Shown piece by piece: positions 45,949-54,889 of a stretch of DNA of 64,000 nt. The position numbers were made by a program, and so were the translations under genes. Origin of the DNA: NVTR01 sp965237505 (GTDB lineage Bacteria; Pseudomonadota; Alphaproteobacteria; Rhodobacterales; Rhodobacteraceae). The notes beneath the pieces are model-generated. The model did no database searches. It was given only the letters and a program-made list of their open reading frames with translations, and had not been told where the DNA came from. Numbering within the stretch: the stretch's first letter is position 1; each line of letters opens with the position of its first letter. The stretch spans positions 1,302,001-1,366,000 of the forward strand of contig CBDEFR010000009.1 in assembly GCA_965237505.1 (NCBI GenBank). Direction: 5' to 3'.

Positions 45949-46935
45949 ATGAAAGCAATCGTGTATGAACGATACGGGTCGCCCGATGATCTAGAATTGA
46001 AAGACGTCGAAAAACCTGTGCCCAGGGACAATGAAGTTCTGGTCCAGGTTCATGCGGCATCAGTGAATTCATGGGACTGGGAACAACTTATCGGCACTCT
46101 CCAGGGGCGTCTCGGCGGGCCATTCAGACCGAAGAACAAAATCCTTGGCGCCGACATCGCAGGCCGGGTCGAGGCGGTCGGCAAAGACGTCACGAAATTC
46201 ATGCCCGGCGATGAAGTTTTCGGCGACCTGTCCGCCTGCGGCTGGGGCGGATTTGCAGAATATGTCTGCGCCGCTGAAAACGCGCTGGTTCTGAAACCGG
46301 CGGCGATGAGTTTTGAGCAGGCCGCGGCGATCCCGCAGGCCGGGCTTTTGGCGCTGCAGGGCCTTCGTGATACCGGCAAGATCCGACAGGGGCAAAAAGT
46401 TCTGATCAACGGTGCCGACGGTGGCGTCGGGTCATTTGCAATACAGATCGCCAAAATGCACGGCACCGAAGTGACCGGCGTGGATAGCGCCGAAAAACAG
46501 GATGCGATGCGCGAATTTGGCGCCGACCATGTCATCGATTATCGCCAGGACGATTTTACGAATGGCGGAGTGCAATATGATCTGATTCTTGATGTTGTGA
46601 TGACGCGGCCGATGCGCGATTACCGGCGCGCCCTGAGCGCAAACGGCATATTTATCTTTGTCGGGGGCGCTACGGCGCGCATATTTCAGCTGTTATTCAT
46701 GTGGCCCTGGCACGCGATGACCGGCTCAAAAAAACTGCTGATCCTGGCGCACAGGCCCGACACGCAAGATTTGGAATACCTGAGGCAGCTTGTTGAGGAT
46801 GGTAAAATTAAGCCGATCATCGACAGATGTTACACTCTGGCAGAAACCGCCAAAACCATTGCGTATCTTGGGCACGGCCACACCAAAGGCAAGGTGGTGA
46901 TTACCGTTTCGCATGACAACGGCAACAAACCTTAG
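45949..46935 (+). CDS. Zinc-independent MDR NAD(P)H quinone oxidoreductase-like protein
   Basis: 328 residues of the medium-chain dehydrogenase/reductase superfamily. The GroES-like N-terminal part (MKAIVYERYGSPDDLELKDV) lacks a zinc-ligand set. The Rossmann motif is VLINGADGGVGSFAIQIAK (about 145-163). The C-terminus GHTKGKVVITVSHD is near the family end. ISAs1 separates it from its native leader: the old upstream sequence (GGGAGCACTT) is now beyond the element, and only CCCCTGTT precedes the ATG. IS5 begins at the last base of its TAG stop. The protein is intact, but expression probably depends on the IS. Confidence 0.88.
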   Translation: MKAIVYERYGSPDDLELKDVEKPVPRDNEVLVQVHAASVNSWDWEQLIGTLQGRLGGPFRPKNKILGADIAGRVEAVGKDVTKFMPGDEVFGDLSACGWGGFAEYVCAAENALVLKPAAMSFEQAAAIPQAGLLALQGLRDTGKIRQGQKVLINGADGGVGSFAIQIAKMHGTEVTGVDSAEKQDAMREFGADHVIDYRQDDFTNGGVQYDLILDVVMTRPMRDYRRALSANGIFIFVGGATARIFQLLFMWPWHAMTGSKKLLILAHRPDTQDLEYLRQLVEDGKIKPIIDRCYTLAETAKTIAYLGHGHTKGKVVITVSHDNGNKP

Positions 46936-47522
46936 TGTCTGATTCAAAACTCTACGGATGATTACAATGCCTTGCAATTTTACGCGTGAGGGTTCTGATA
47001 TGTGCAACGAGTATCCATGCCTGTGAACTTGCGATGGATTTTTCCCAATCTTTGGCCAATCGCCGGCAGCGGTTGAGCCATGCGAAGGTGCGCTCGACGA
47101 CCCATCTTCTGGGAATGACTTCGAAGCCTTCCGCAGTGTCGAAGCGCTTGACGATCTGGATTGTCCAGTCACCGATGCCTTCAAGAGCGTCGCGCAGCTT
47201 TGGTCCGGCATAACCGCCATCCGCAAAGATATGGCGCAAGTTTGGATGGGAATACCGGATGGATTTCAACACTTCCGGTGCGCCATCACGGTCTTGAATA
47301 CCGGCGCTATGCACGACCAACCCAACCATAAACCCGAGCGTGTCGGTGACAATGTGGCGCTTGCGGCCCTTGGTTTTCTTGCCCGCGTCATAGCCCGAAA
47401 TGCCACCGCTTTCCGTTGTTTTTATGGTCTGGCTATCAATGACACCAGCGGTGGGGCCGGGCTTCTTGCCATGAAACTCGCGCGCCGTCGCCACCAGAAA
47501 ATGGCTGATCATACCAACGGCC

Positions 47523-48118
47523 CTAGTCGTTGACCGTTTTGGCCCATTGTCTGGTAGTGATTGACGTGATTGCGGTTTTGTCGTTTGCAAAGAAGTTCCA
47601 TGCTTCGCAACACCTGTCGACGATCTGCTCATAATTGTCGAAGACGGATATGGCGAGCTTGTTGGCACGCAGATAAGCCCACACATTTTCCATCGGGTTG
47701 AGTTCAGGGGAATAGGGCGGGAGTTTGCGCAGGGTGATGTTGTCGGGTACCTCCAGCTCTGCCGAACCGTGCCAGCCAGCGCCATCCAGAATGAGAAGGG
47801 CATGTGCGCCCGATGCGACGGTTTTAGCGATCTCGGCGAGATGCGCGCTCATGGCCTGTGTGTCGGCATGTGGCATGATCAGAGCGGCCGCTTCAGCCCG
47901 TTCCAGGCAGACGGCGCCGAAAATGTAGCTCCAGATATAGCGGGTGTCGCGCGGGGCACGGGGGCGTGTTCCACGCTCGGCCCAGATACGGGTGAGCGTG
48001 CCCTGCTGGCCAACCCGCGCTTCATCCTGAAACCATATCTCCAGGGGCTTGCTGCGGGCTGTTTCCGGCAAGGCTGCTTCTACCTCTGCGGCGAAGTTTT
48101 TTTAAAAGCCTCCTGTGC
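47523..48118 (-). CDS. IS630-family transposase, catalytic part (OrfB frame)
   Basis: A DDE domain entered by frameshifting from orfA at an A7 run (GCTTTTAAAAAAACTTCG on the minus strand). It reads NFAAEVEAALPETARSKPLE, IWFQDEARVGQQG (first Asp), ALLILDGAGWHGS (second Asp), and PPYSPELNPMENVWAYLRAN (Glu). It ends AKTVND. The frame is intact, in contrast to copy 1. Confidence 0.88.
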
Positions 48119-48589
48119 ATCCGGGTCGGATTTCGGATGCTGCGGGCGCACCGACAGACGCCGAAAGCCCAGGCTTGCCAATTGTTTGCCAACAGTTCGC
48201 TCATGCATGGTGACGCCGAAGCGCTCTTCGATCTTGCGTTTCAGATCAATGCGCCGCCAGCGCACAACCCCATCGGTTTCGGGGTCGGGACCCGCCCGAA
48301 CCATTTCCGCCAACTCCTCCTTCTGTGCCGCGCTCAGCAGACAGGGTGGATCCGGCGGGCGACGGTTGAACATGCCCGACACGCCCTCCGCATTGTAACG
48401 GTGGGCCCAATCCCGCAACGTCTGCCGATCCATGCCGCAGTTTTCTGCCGCCGTCTTGCGGTCAACCCCATCCAGAACCAGGGCAATCGCCAACATCCGT
48501 CGCGCCGCTTTCCCATCCCGGCACCGCGCCGCTTCCTGGCGAAGCTCGCCTGCGGACTTGTCTTTGCGCGTAATCCTTACTGCCATCAA
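48080..48589 (-). CDS. IS630-family transposase, N-terminal part (OrfA frame)
   Basis: 169 residues with two helix-turn-helix regions: KAARRMLAIALVLDGVDRKT / AAENCGMDRQTLRDWAHRYN (residues 27-66) and LKRKIEERFGVTMHERTVGK (about 125-144). It ends FKKTSPQR just past the slippery A7. Alone it would bind DNA; the fusion is the active transposase. Confidence 0.88.
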   Translation of the reverse strand: MMAVRITRKDKSAGELRQEAARCRDGKAARRMLAIALVLDGVDRKTAAENCGMDRQTLRDWAHRYNAEGVSGMFNRRPPDPPCLLSAAQKEELAEMVRAGPDPETDGVVRWRRIDLKRKIEERFGVTMHERTVGKQLASLGFRRLSVRPQHPKSDPDAQEAFKKTSPQR

Positions 48590-49044
48590 AGCCTCCCTTG
48601 CCTTGATGCCACTGAATCAGATCACGCCGCTCGTGGGAATCCCCTTGAGTCAAATCTGGGGGCCGTTGGCATCACTTCAAAGATGCCATCGTTGCGCCAG
48701 CCATAGAAATAGTAGCGCACGGTGGACACTGGCGGGAAATCATTGGGCAGCATACGCCACGCACACCCGGCGCTGGCGATGTACAAAATGGCATCCAGAA
48801 CATCGCGCATCGCCGTGCTGCGCGGACGACCAGTTGTTTTAGGCGGCGGCAGGAATGGCGCGATCAAACCCCATTCCTGATCAGTTAAATCGCTTGCATA
48901 GCGTCCCGAATGCCGTTCATATCGGGCGCGAGTGGTTTCCGTCCAGGCCATTGTGATCTCCCTCGAATCTTATCAATCCGATTGAATCACAACTCGCTGA
49001 AATCACTCAATTAGTTTTGGATCAGACACTTAGTATTTGTGCAG

Positions 49045-50077
49045 TTATCTTTCCAGTTGCAAAGTGTCCAAAATGGACTGCACTTGTGCGGGGCTCGCGA
49101 CTATCAAATTGTTCGCGTAAGTTGCGTTGATATTTCTGCGGTGGAGGGCCAGTGCAACGACGATGTTGTTTTTGACAATAACATTCCGGCTTGGTCTGCC
49201 GTCCTTATGTGGGCCAACTTTGAGCCAAGGGTGCGTGCTACGCTTCATTGCCGAGCCAAGCACGTTCAGGACTATGTTGCCCTCAAACAGCGCATTCGTG
49301 CATCCAGCCACAGTAATGCCGTGAAAATGGTCGGTCACCACCAGGTTATTTCGGATCACCAGATTATCATAGAAACCATCGAACATCCCGATACCCTGAG
49401 TGCGGGAGCCTTGCAGCGGGTGGCGCAATCGCCCGGTCCACGAAACAAACACGTTGTCTTCGATGTTCATGCCGTTGAATGGTTTGCCGGTGAGATTGAA
49501 TGACTGGAACATGTCGTCATGGTTGCGGTCGATCTTGAAACTGTCGCGGCAATAATTGCCGATGATCTGCGCGCTTTTGACGCCCCGGTAGGCATCGCCA
49601 GAGAAGCCCCTGACCAAGCAGCGTTCGAGCCGTCCGTTCTCAACAGAAAATGCAAAACTGGTGGCGGTTGCCACACAGTTGACAATATTGCCGTCTTTGG
49701 CGCGGTTTTGGATGCCGCCAATTCGGTTTGCCAACCATTTGGCCCGTGTCCAGGCCATGTATTTGGCCGCATCAGGAGCGCCACGAAGGTCCAGGCCGTC
49801 AAAGTGGATTTTGGAACATGACGGCTCGACCTTGCACAACAGGGCCTCACCGGAGGGCGTGTCGGACCATACCGACAGGGCCTTGAAGGTAATGTTTATG
49901 CACCGTGCCTTTACCTTCATCCACGGCGCCGGGCGGAGCAGCGGCAATGGCGGCGTTGACGTTCTCACCCGGGTTGAGGGCAATCGTTGCGCCCGCAGCG
50001 CTGGACCGTTGTGCCCCGACTTGCAGTGACGCCAACGGCAACAGAGCGGCGGCGGATAAAAATAGTCTGCGGTCCAT
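49045..50077 (-). pseudogene. Right-handed beta-helix protein, internally damaged
   Basis: From ATG 50077 an exported start is visible: MDRRLFLSAAALLPLASLQV then GAQRSSAAGATIALNPGENV and NAAIAAAPPGAV, a twin-arginine-like leader plus the first turn of a beta-helix domain. Near 49915 the frame changes and the rest continues to 49045: KARCINITFKALSVWSD, KIHFDGLDLRG, NCVATATSFAFSVENGRLER, IEDNVFVSW, LVIRNNLVVTDHFHGITVAG, VIVKNNIVVA. The first rungs of the helix, about 50 residues judging by relatives, are missing at the junction. It probably encoded a secreted polysaccharide-active or surface protein. Confidence 0.65.
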
Positions 50078-50183
50078 ACTGCTGCTTACCTGAGTTTCAC
50101 CATCTCCGCAAAAAACAACTTCGCAACCCAGGGTCAGGACCGCGTATTTTGACATACTTGATTTAGAAAAAAATGCTTGACCC

Positions 50184-50195
50184 CAAGTATACTTG
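50184..50195. promoter_or_regulatory. Palindrome CAAGTATACTTG upstream of the transketolase pair
   Basis: A perfect 12-bp inverted repeat between the beta-helix relic and the transketolase genes. It lies just after a TTGACC that could be a -35 box (50177-50182). An additional AACTTG half-site follows at once. It may be an operator; no regulator gene is adjacent. Confidence 0.35.
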
Positions 50196-50249
50196 AACTT
50201 GTAGGGCTGGTGACTGAATTTGGCGACAGCGCATTGGAAGGCGGATGAA

Positions 50250-50930
50250 ATGAGCGAACTTGGTTACGGTGACCTGCACCGTTTGATGACCCTCATGACG
50301 GGTGATGAGAAACATTCATTCAGTGCGACGTCGACACTTGATGTCATATGGACGCTGTATGACTCAATAGTGAGCGTCAGCCCCGGCGATCTGGAAGATC
50401 CGATGCGTGATCGGTTCTTGCTGTCCAAGGGCCACGGACCGATGGCGCTTTATGCCGTTCTTGCGGCGAAAGGATTTATCCCGGTCGAGAGCCTGGCTGA
50501 TTGGGGAACGTTCAATTCGTCGCTTGGCTTTCATCCTGACGGCAATCTGATACCGGGTGTTGAGATCGCGAGCGAATCGTTGGGGCACGGGCTGCCGATC
50601 GCGGTGGGTATGGCGCTTGCACTGAGCGTGCGTGGCAACACGTCTTCGCGGGTGATTTGCCTGCTTGGTGACGCCGAATTCGAAGAAGGCAGCAACCATG
50701 AAGCTATGGCCCTGGTCGGCCGTCTAGGCCTGTCACAACTGACCGCGATTGTGATCGATAATCGATCCTCGACGCATAGTTGGCCCGGCGGAATCGGCAA
50801 GCGGTTCGAGCTGGAAGGATGGTCGTCGGCGAGCGTTGACGGACGCGCGCACGACGCTATCCGGGCCGGAATGGCGGCCAGCCAGGCAGGCCAGCCGCAT
50901 GTCATGGTCGCAAAAGTGGAGGAGGCGTGA
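50250..50930 (+). CDS. Transketolase-like protein, N-terminal (ThDP pyrophosphate) subunit
   Basis: 226 residues. ATG 50250 is chosen over TTG 50220 because AAGGCGG precedes it. It corresponds to the first domain of transketolase: LSKGHGPMALYAVLAAKGF (about 60-78), SLGHGLPIAVGMALALSVRG (about 111-130), and the cofactor/metal motif CLLGDAEFEEGSNHEAM (about 138) with IVIDNR. Split transketolases encoded as two adjacent genes are common in sugar and cofactor pathways of alphaproteobacteria. The sugar substrate is not evident. It is directly followed by the second subunit. Confidence 0.88.
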   Translation: MSELGYGDLHRLMTLMTGDEKHSFSATSTLDVIWTLYDSIVSVSPGDLEDPMRDRFLLSKGHGPMALYAVLAAKGFIPVESLADWGTFNSSLGFHPDGNLIPGVEIASESLGHGLPIAVGMALALSVRGNTSSRVICLLGDAEFEEGSNHEAMALVGRLGLSQLTAIVIDNRSSTHSWPGGIGKRFELEGWSSASVDGRAHDAIRAGMAASQAGQPHVMVAKVEEA

Positions 50931-50931
50931 A

Positions 50932-51834
50932 ATGTCTGCATTGTCCATGCGCGCCCGGTTCGTCGAAACTACTGTGAAACTGCTGGAAGCCGACGCAAGA
51001 ATTGTTTTGGTTTTGGCTGAGATCAGCGTTTCAGCATTGAACGAACTGGACCTGCCCAAGAACGTGCGCGATCGTATTTTCAACGTCGGTATTCGTGAAC
51101 AACTGATGGTGGGCGTGGCCGCCGGGCTTGCAAAAGAGGGCTTTCTGCCGATCGTTCACACATATGCGCCGTTCCTGGTGGAGCGCAGCTTTGAGCAACT
51201 CAAACTGGACTTCACTCATCAAGGACTCGCTGGTGTTTTTGTCAGCATCGGTGCGTCCTATGACGCGGCGCCGTTCGGTCGCACGCATCAGGCACCAGCC
51301 GATGTCGGGCTCATCCGCTCGCTCCCTGACTGGAACATTTTTGTGCCGGGGCATGCTGACGAAGTCGCGGCAATGATGCGTCAGGCGGTGGCTTTGGAGC
51401 AGTGCTCTTACATCAGGTTGTCCGAGGAAACCAACGCGGAGGCCCACAAAGTGGCGCGTGCAAAGATGAGTGTCCAAAAAGAGGGCTCGCGCGATTTCGT
51501 CGTGGTTGCAGTTGGTCCGATGCTGGACCGCGTTCTTGCTGCAGTCAGGGCATTTGATCTGACTGTCCTATATGCGCCGTCAATTCACCCATTTTATGGC
51601 GAAATGTTGAGGACATACGTGGCCAAAAAAGTCGTATTGGTCGAGCCATACTTGGCGGGAACCTCTGCATCAGCGATCTCGGACGCGCTCATCGATCGCC
51701 CGCACCGGCTGTTGTCGCTGGGTGTCGGCAATACCGAGATGCGAAATTACGGAGAACTGCATGAACACGCCGCCGCGCATGGTCTGGATGAAGCCGGGCT
51801 TCGGCGAAGTATTGGTTCTTTTTACAGGTCTTGA
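50932..51834 (+). CDS. Transketolase-like protein, C-terminal (PYR + C) subunit
   Basis: 300 residues starting one base after the stop of the first subunit (TGAAATG). The pyrimidine-binding domain is visible as DRIFNVGIREQLMVGVAAGLAKEGF (about 47-71, with the catalytic Glu in IREQ), FVERSFEQLKLDF-like LVERSFEQLKLD, and GRTHQAPADVGLIRSLPDW (about 123). The transketolase C-terminal domain follows from about 185. It pairs with the upstream subunit to form one ThDP enzyme. Confidence 0.88.
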   Translation: MSALSMRARFVETTVKLLEADARIVLVLAEISVSALNELDLPKNVRDRIFNVGIREQLMVGVAAGLAKEGFLPIVHTYAPFLVERSFEQLKLDFTHQGLAGVFVSIGASYDAAPFGRTHQAPADVGLIRSLPDWNIFVPGHADEVAAMMRQAVALEQCSYIRLSEETNAEAHKVARAKMSVQKEGSRDFVVVAVGPMLDRVLAAVRAFDLTVLYAPSIHPFYGEMLRTYVAKKVVLVEPYLAGTSASAISDALIDRPHRLLSLGVGNTEMRNYGELHEHAAAHGLDEAGLRRSIGSFYRS

Positions 51835-51843
51835 CTCTTAAAT

Positions 51844-52452
51844 TCAGTCGCCATCAGCCGTTCCGGATGCTCGAATGGCTGCGCACCTTGCCCGGTAGCT
51901 AGGCAGCAGGATCAGGACGACAGCAATGCCCAACAGTCCCATGGTCATTGGCCGCTGTAAGATAAACCCGATGCCGTCGTAGAGCTGCATGGAGCGGGCA
52001 AAGTTGTCTTCCAGCATTGGGCCAAGGATGAAACCGATCAGCAGCGGTGCCAGCGGGTAATCGGCAAATCGCATGATGGTGGCAACAAAGCCCATGGCGA
52101 CCAGGATATACAGTTTTCGTTCGCCCAGAACATAGCCGCCCAGACACAGAAAAACTGTAGTCGAGATCAGAAATCCAATCGGCCGCGGGCTGAACGCGTA
52201 GATCACCATGAGGTCCATCAGAAACAAGGCGTGGCCGAGTTTGTATTGGACCAGGTCGCGGTAGTCTATGTCGTCTTCACCGGGGCCGTCTTTGGATGAT
52301 TTTGCCAGAAGCACGATGAATGCCGAGGCAATGCCCAGGATCGCAAGCAATTTCGGCATGGTGCTCGGCCAGATCGGATTGCGCGCGCACAAACCGGGCG
52401 GGTGCGGCGCTGACAGCGAATTTGAGCGTGCCCCGTGCCTACTCTGTTTCAA
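51844..52452 (-). pseudogene. TctB-TctA deletion fusion (tripartite tricarboxylate transporter relic)
   Basis: Residues about 35-130 form a TctB small membrane subunit (LLAILGIASAFIVLLAKS, YKLGHALFLMDLMVIYAFSP, IGFLISTTVFLCLGGYVLGE, LYILVAMGFVATIM). From about 131 to the end the sequence is the C-terminus of the large subunit TctA: RFADYPLAPLLIGFILGPML, EDNFARSMQLYDGIGFIL, RPMTMGLLGIAVVLIL. The end of TctB and about 400 residues of TctA are missing, joined in frame. The first 34 residues (MKQSRHGARSNSL...) look like out-of-frame sequence, so the true TctB start is also damaged. Not a working transporter. Confidence 0.8.
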
Positions 52453-53107
52453 TCGCCGCGCTCAGACCGGATCCACTGGTACGGTTTGAATTTACCGCCG
52501 GATCGACGCGATGAAACCGCAATATGCCGTCGCCAGATGCCTGCATCAACGCAGATGCTCCTTTGCCCGTTTCGCCCAGCCATAGCGCGCAGTTCTGTGG
52601 CTCCAATATCACCGGCATCCGGTCGTGAATTGCCGATATCGAGCGGTTGGCGGCGGTCGTGACAATGGCGCAATTGGTGATCGGCTGATCGGCTTTGTCC
52701 CAGACCTGCCAAATGCCGGCGAATATGATCGGCTCGCCATCCGCCCGGAAGATATACCAAGGCAATCTCTTGCCATCATTTGTTTTGGTCCATTCATAAA
52801 ATCCGGTGGCCGGTATCAGACATCTACGCTCGCGGCAAGCTGCCCGGAACGCCGGTTTATTGGCAATGGTTTCGGCGCGTGCATTGATCAAAAGCGGACC
52901 ATCGGAGGGGCTTTTGTACCAATGCGGCAGAAACCCCCAGCGCATTGACACCAGATGGCGGCCATCTTCGCCTGCCCGGACCGCATGAATTTGGGTTGTC
53001 GGGCAGACGTTGTAATTGGGAATATCGGGCAGGTCGTTGGCCGGGATCGCTGCAAACAGTTGCGCCATCGCATCGGGCGGCAAAGTCACGGCAAAACGTC
53101 CACACAT
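52439..53107 (-). CDS. SRAP family protein (SOS response-associated, YedK/HMCES)
   Basis: 222 residues from the ATG at 53107, chosen because the family needs Cys immediately after Met: MCGRFAVTLPPDAM. Other conserved sites: PNYNVCPTTQIHAVR (about 31), SMRWGFLPHWY (about 57), INARAETIANKPAFR (about 75), CLIPATGFYEWTK (about 98, with the active-site Glu) and AIHDRMPVIL (about 160, His-Asp-Arg). The enzyme crosslinks through Cys2 to abasic sites in single-stranded DNA and shields them during replication. It is monocistronic; its end overlaps the tct relic by a few bases. Confidence 0.93.
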   Translation of the reverse strand: MCGRFAVTLPPDAMAQLFAAIPANDLPDIPNYNVCPTTQIHAVRAGEDGRHLVSMRWGFLPHWYKSPSDGPLLINARAETIANKPAFRAACRERRCLIPATGFYEWTKTNDGKRLPWYIFRADGEPIIFAGIWQVWDKADQPITNCAIVTTAANRSISAIHDRMPVILEPQNCALWLGETGKGASALMQASGDGILRFHRVDPAVNSNRTSGSGLSAAIETE

Positions 53108-53215
53108 GGGCACCAGCCTAACTTTCTTGCGCGGCACGGCAAGCCGCAAGGCCGCCCGAAAGAGGGCGGCCATGAGAGATGGTTGCGACGGGCCGCAATG
53201 CCCGCCTCAATTTAT

Positions 53216-54739
53216 CTATTGGTCAACGGTCTTGATCCGGCCTTCGACTGACGCCGTCACGCCACCTGAATTGATGATGTAATCGATCACATCATTGGCC
53301 ATCAGATTGCCGTTGCCGGCATTGATCAGCAAATTGCCCATGCCCAGCGAGCTGTAGCCATCGCCACCGGCGAGGATGAAGTTGTTGGTCGCCAGTTTGT
53401 AGACCGCATTCAGATCAACATCGGAGCCACCGATCATTAGCGACGTAACCCGCGAACCCGCCGCGGCACTGGGGTCATACACATACGCCATTCCCGAAAC
53501 CTGCGGGAAGCGCCCAGAGCCTTTTTCAACCTGGCTCACGCCGTTTTCAATCGCGTCCAAGATCATCTGGCCGGTCAGTTCGGTCAGCACGGTCGAATTG
53601 CCAAACGGCAGCTCGGTCATGATGTCTTTGCGGGTCAGCATGGCGCCCGCGTCATAGGTTCGGTCGGCCCGGATACCACCGCCGTTGGCGATCGCAACGT
53701 CAGCGCCGGTTGCAGCCCGCAGGGCATCTGCAATCAGGTTGCCCATCGCAGATTCTTCGCCGCGCACCACGTTGCGCCGTGAATCAAGCGCGCCCACGGT
53801 TGCGCCGATCTCGACATTCAGGCTTTCGTCAAGCTGGGCCTGCAGCGCGTCAACCAATGCTTGCGATTCAGGGTCCGGCGTCACGTCGATGGTGTCGATA
53901 AAGCGGAAATTCGGCACCCAGCGCACCCGGCGCCGTCCGTCGTCTCGTATGGTGATGGTCACGGTGACATCGAGAGGCGAAAGGAAGCGCCCATCAATCG
54001 AAGTTTCCACATAGGCGGTTCGCCCATCATAGGACGTTCCATAGGAATGGTCGTCGCCCGACATGATCACATCAAACGCGCCGCTTGATATCATTTCCCG
54101 GTCGTTGGACATATCGGTCTGAACCACTGCAATCACAAAATCCGCCCCGTCGCTGCGCGCCGCTTTGGCAGCCGCAATCGCGGTGTCCACCGTGTCCAGA
54201 AATATCAGATTACCCGAACTTGAAACTTCAGGCGTGGTGTCTTGTGCAACCGGAATTATCGCAACTTTGAGGTCGCCATATTCTTTCAACATCACACCAC
54301 CAAGGCCGGCGACAGGCGAGCCGTCGGCATTGGTGATATTGATCGCGGCCCACGGATAATTCGAAGCGGCCATTTTCTCCAAGAAGTTATCCACCCCGAA
54401 ATCAAATTCGTGGTTGCCCGGCACGGCAATGTCAAACGGCACGATATTGGTTAGATCGATGGTGTTTTGGCCTTTGTCGAATCCCGACAGGACAGACGGG
54501 CTCAGCATGTCACCGTCAAACACGTAAAGCATGTTGGGATTGGCGGCACGCTCAGCGAGTGCGACGGCGTTCAGGCGGGCAAATCCGCCTCGGCCCCTGT
54601 TGTCGGCAAAATTGTAGACGTCGCCAACGCCCAGAATCGTCAGTTTGACGTCCTCGGCAATGGCAGGTGAGATCGCTGTTGCTGCAAGGATGCTGGATCC
54701 AAGAAGCAACGCTGCAATTCGTTGTGTTAGGCGGTGCAT
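53216..54739 (-). CDS. 5'-nucleotidase/UDP-sugar hydrolase-like exported protein
   Basis: 507 residues from ATG 54739 (AGGGG upstream). The signal peptide is IAALLLGSSILAATAISPAIA. The metallophosphatase domain has VPGNHEFDFGVDNF (about 115, GNHE), SGDDHSYGTS (about 228) and NADGSPVAGLG. The C-terminal 5'-nucleotidase domain has EESAMGNLIADALRAATGAD (about 333), IANGGGIRADR (about 357) and the aromatic/lid part LATNNFILAGGDGYSSLG (about 465). The usual first metal motif DxH is DVYNF here (His to Tyr), and GxHxH is also altered to GDDHSY. It would act on extracellular nucleotides if still catalytic. Confidence 0.85.
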   Translation of the reverse strand: MHRLTQRIAALLLGSSILAATAISPAIAEDVKLTILGVGDVYNFADNRGRGGFARLNAVALAERAANPNMLYVFDGDMLSPSVLSGFDKGQNTIDLTNIVPFDIAVPGNHEFDFGVDNFLEKMAASNYPWAAINITNADGSPVAGLGGVMLKEYGDLKVAIIPVAQDTTPEVSSSGNLIFLDTVDTAIAAAKAARSDGADFVIAVVQTDMSNDREMISSGAFDVIMSGDDHSYGTSYDGRTAYVETSIDGRFLSPLDVTVTITIRDDGRRRVRWVPNFRFIDTIDVTPDPESQALVDALQAQLDESLNVEIGATVGALDSRRNVVRGEESAMGNLIADALRAATGADVAIANGGGIRADRTYDAGAMLTRKDIMTELPFGNSTVLTELTGQMILDAIENGVSQVEKGSGRFPQVSGMAYVYDPSAAAGSRVTSLMIGGSDVDLNAVYKLATNNFILAGGDGYSSLGMGNLLINAGNGNLMANDVIDYIINSGGVTASVEGRIKTVDQ

Positions 54740-54889
54740 GAAAAATTCCCCTCTGGCTGTTGATCGGCACATATTTGCTGCTTTTCAGGGCAGAGTCAAA
54801 GACCCCCGGCATCTGTCTGGTCGAATTTGTGCAGCGGCCCTGAAAGTGCGGCCATTGACCGCGCCATAGACACGGGGCATGACGCTGCC

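Larger units (their letters stand above)
47512..48671 (-). mobile_element. IS630-family element, copy 2 (intact)
   Basis: 1160 bp with ends T(A/G)CCAACGGCCC. TCA flanks both sides (47509-47511 and 48672-48674) at a site whose uninterrupted sequence is known from other IS5 copies (GATCACTTC). The duplication is therefore 3 bp with no TA dinucleotide, unlike the usual TA of IS630. Confidence 0.92.
46952..48951 (-). pseudogene. IS5-family transposase split by IS630
   Basis: The N-terminal part (48951 to 48675, MAWTETTRARYERHSGRYAS to RNDGIFEV) and the C-terminal part (47511 to 46952, ISHFLVATAREFHGKKPG to KIARHCNHP) fit together exactly when the IS630 and one TCA are removed. It is otherwise identical to the intact IS5 copy. 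Confidence 0.92.
46935..49029 (-). mobile_element. IS5-family element carrying a nested IS630
   Basis: 932 bp of IS5 plus 1160 bp of IS630 and a 3-bp duplication, 2095 bp in total. TTA flanks both ends (46932-46934, 49030-49032). The left terminus supplies the G of the stop codon of the MDR gene. Confidence 0.93.

Noticed and set aside
46952..47803. A 283-codon minus-strand frame joining IS630 and IS5 sequence.
   Set aside because: It is formed by accidental frame continuity across the nested IS630 border; neither half starts or ends as a natural gene.
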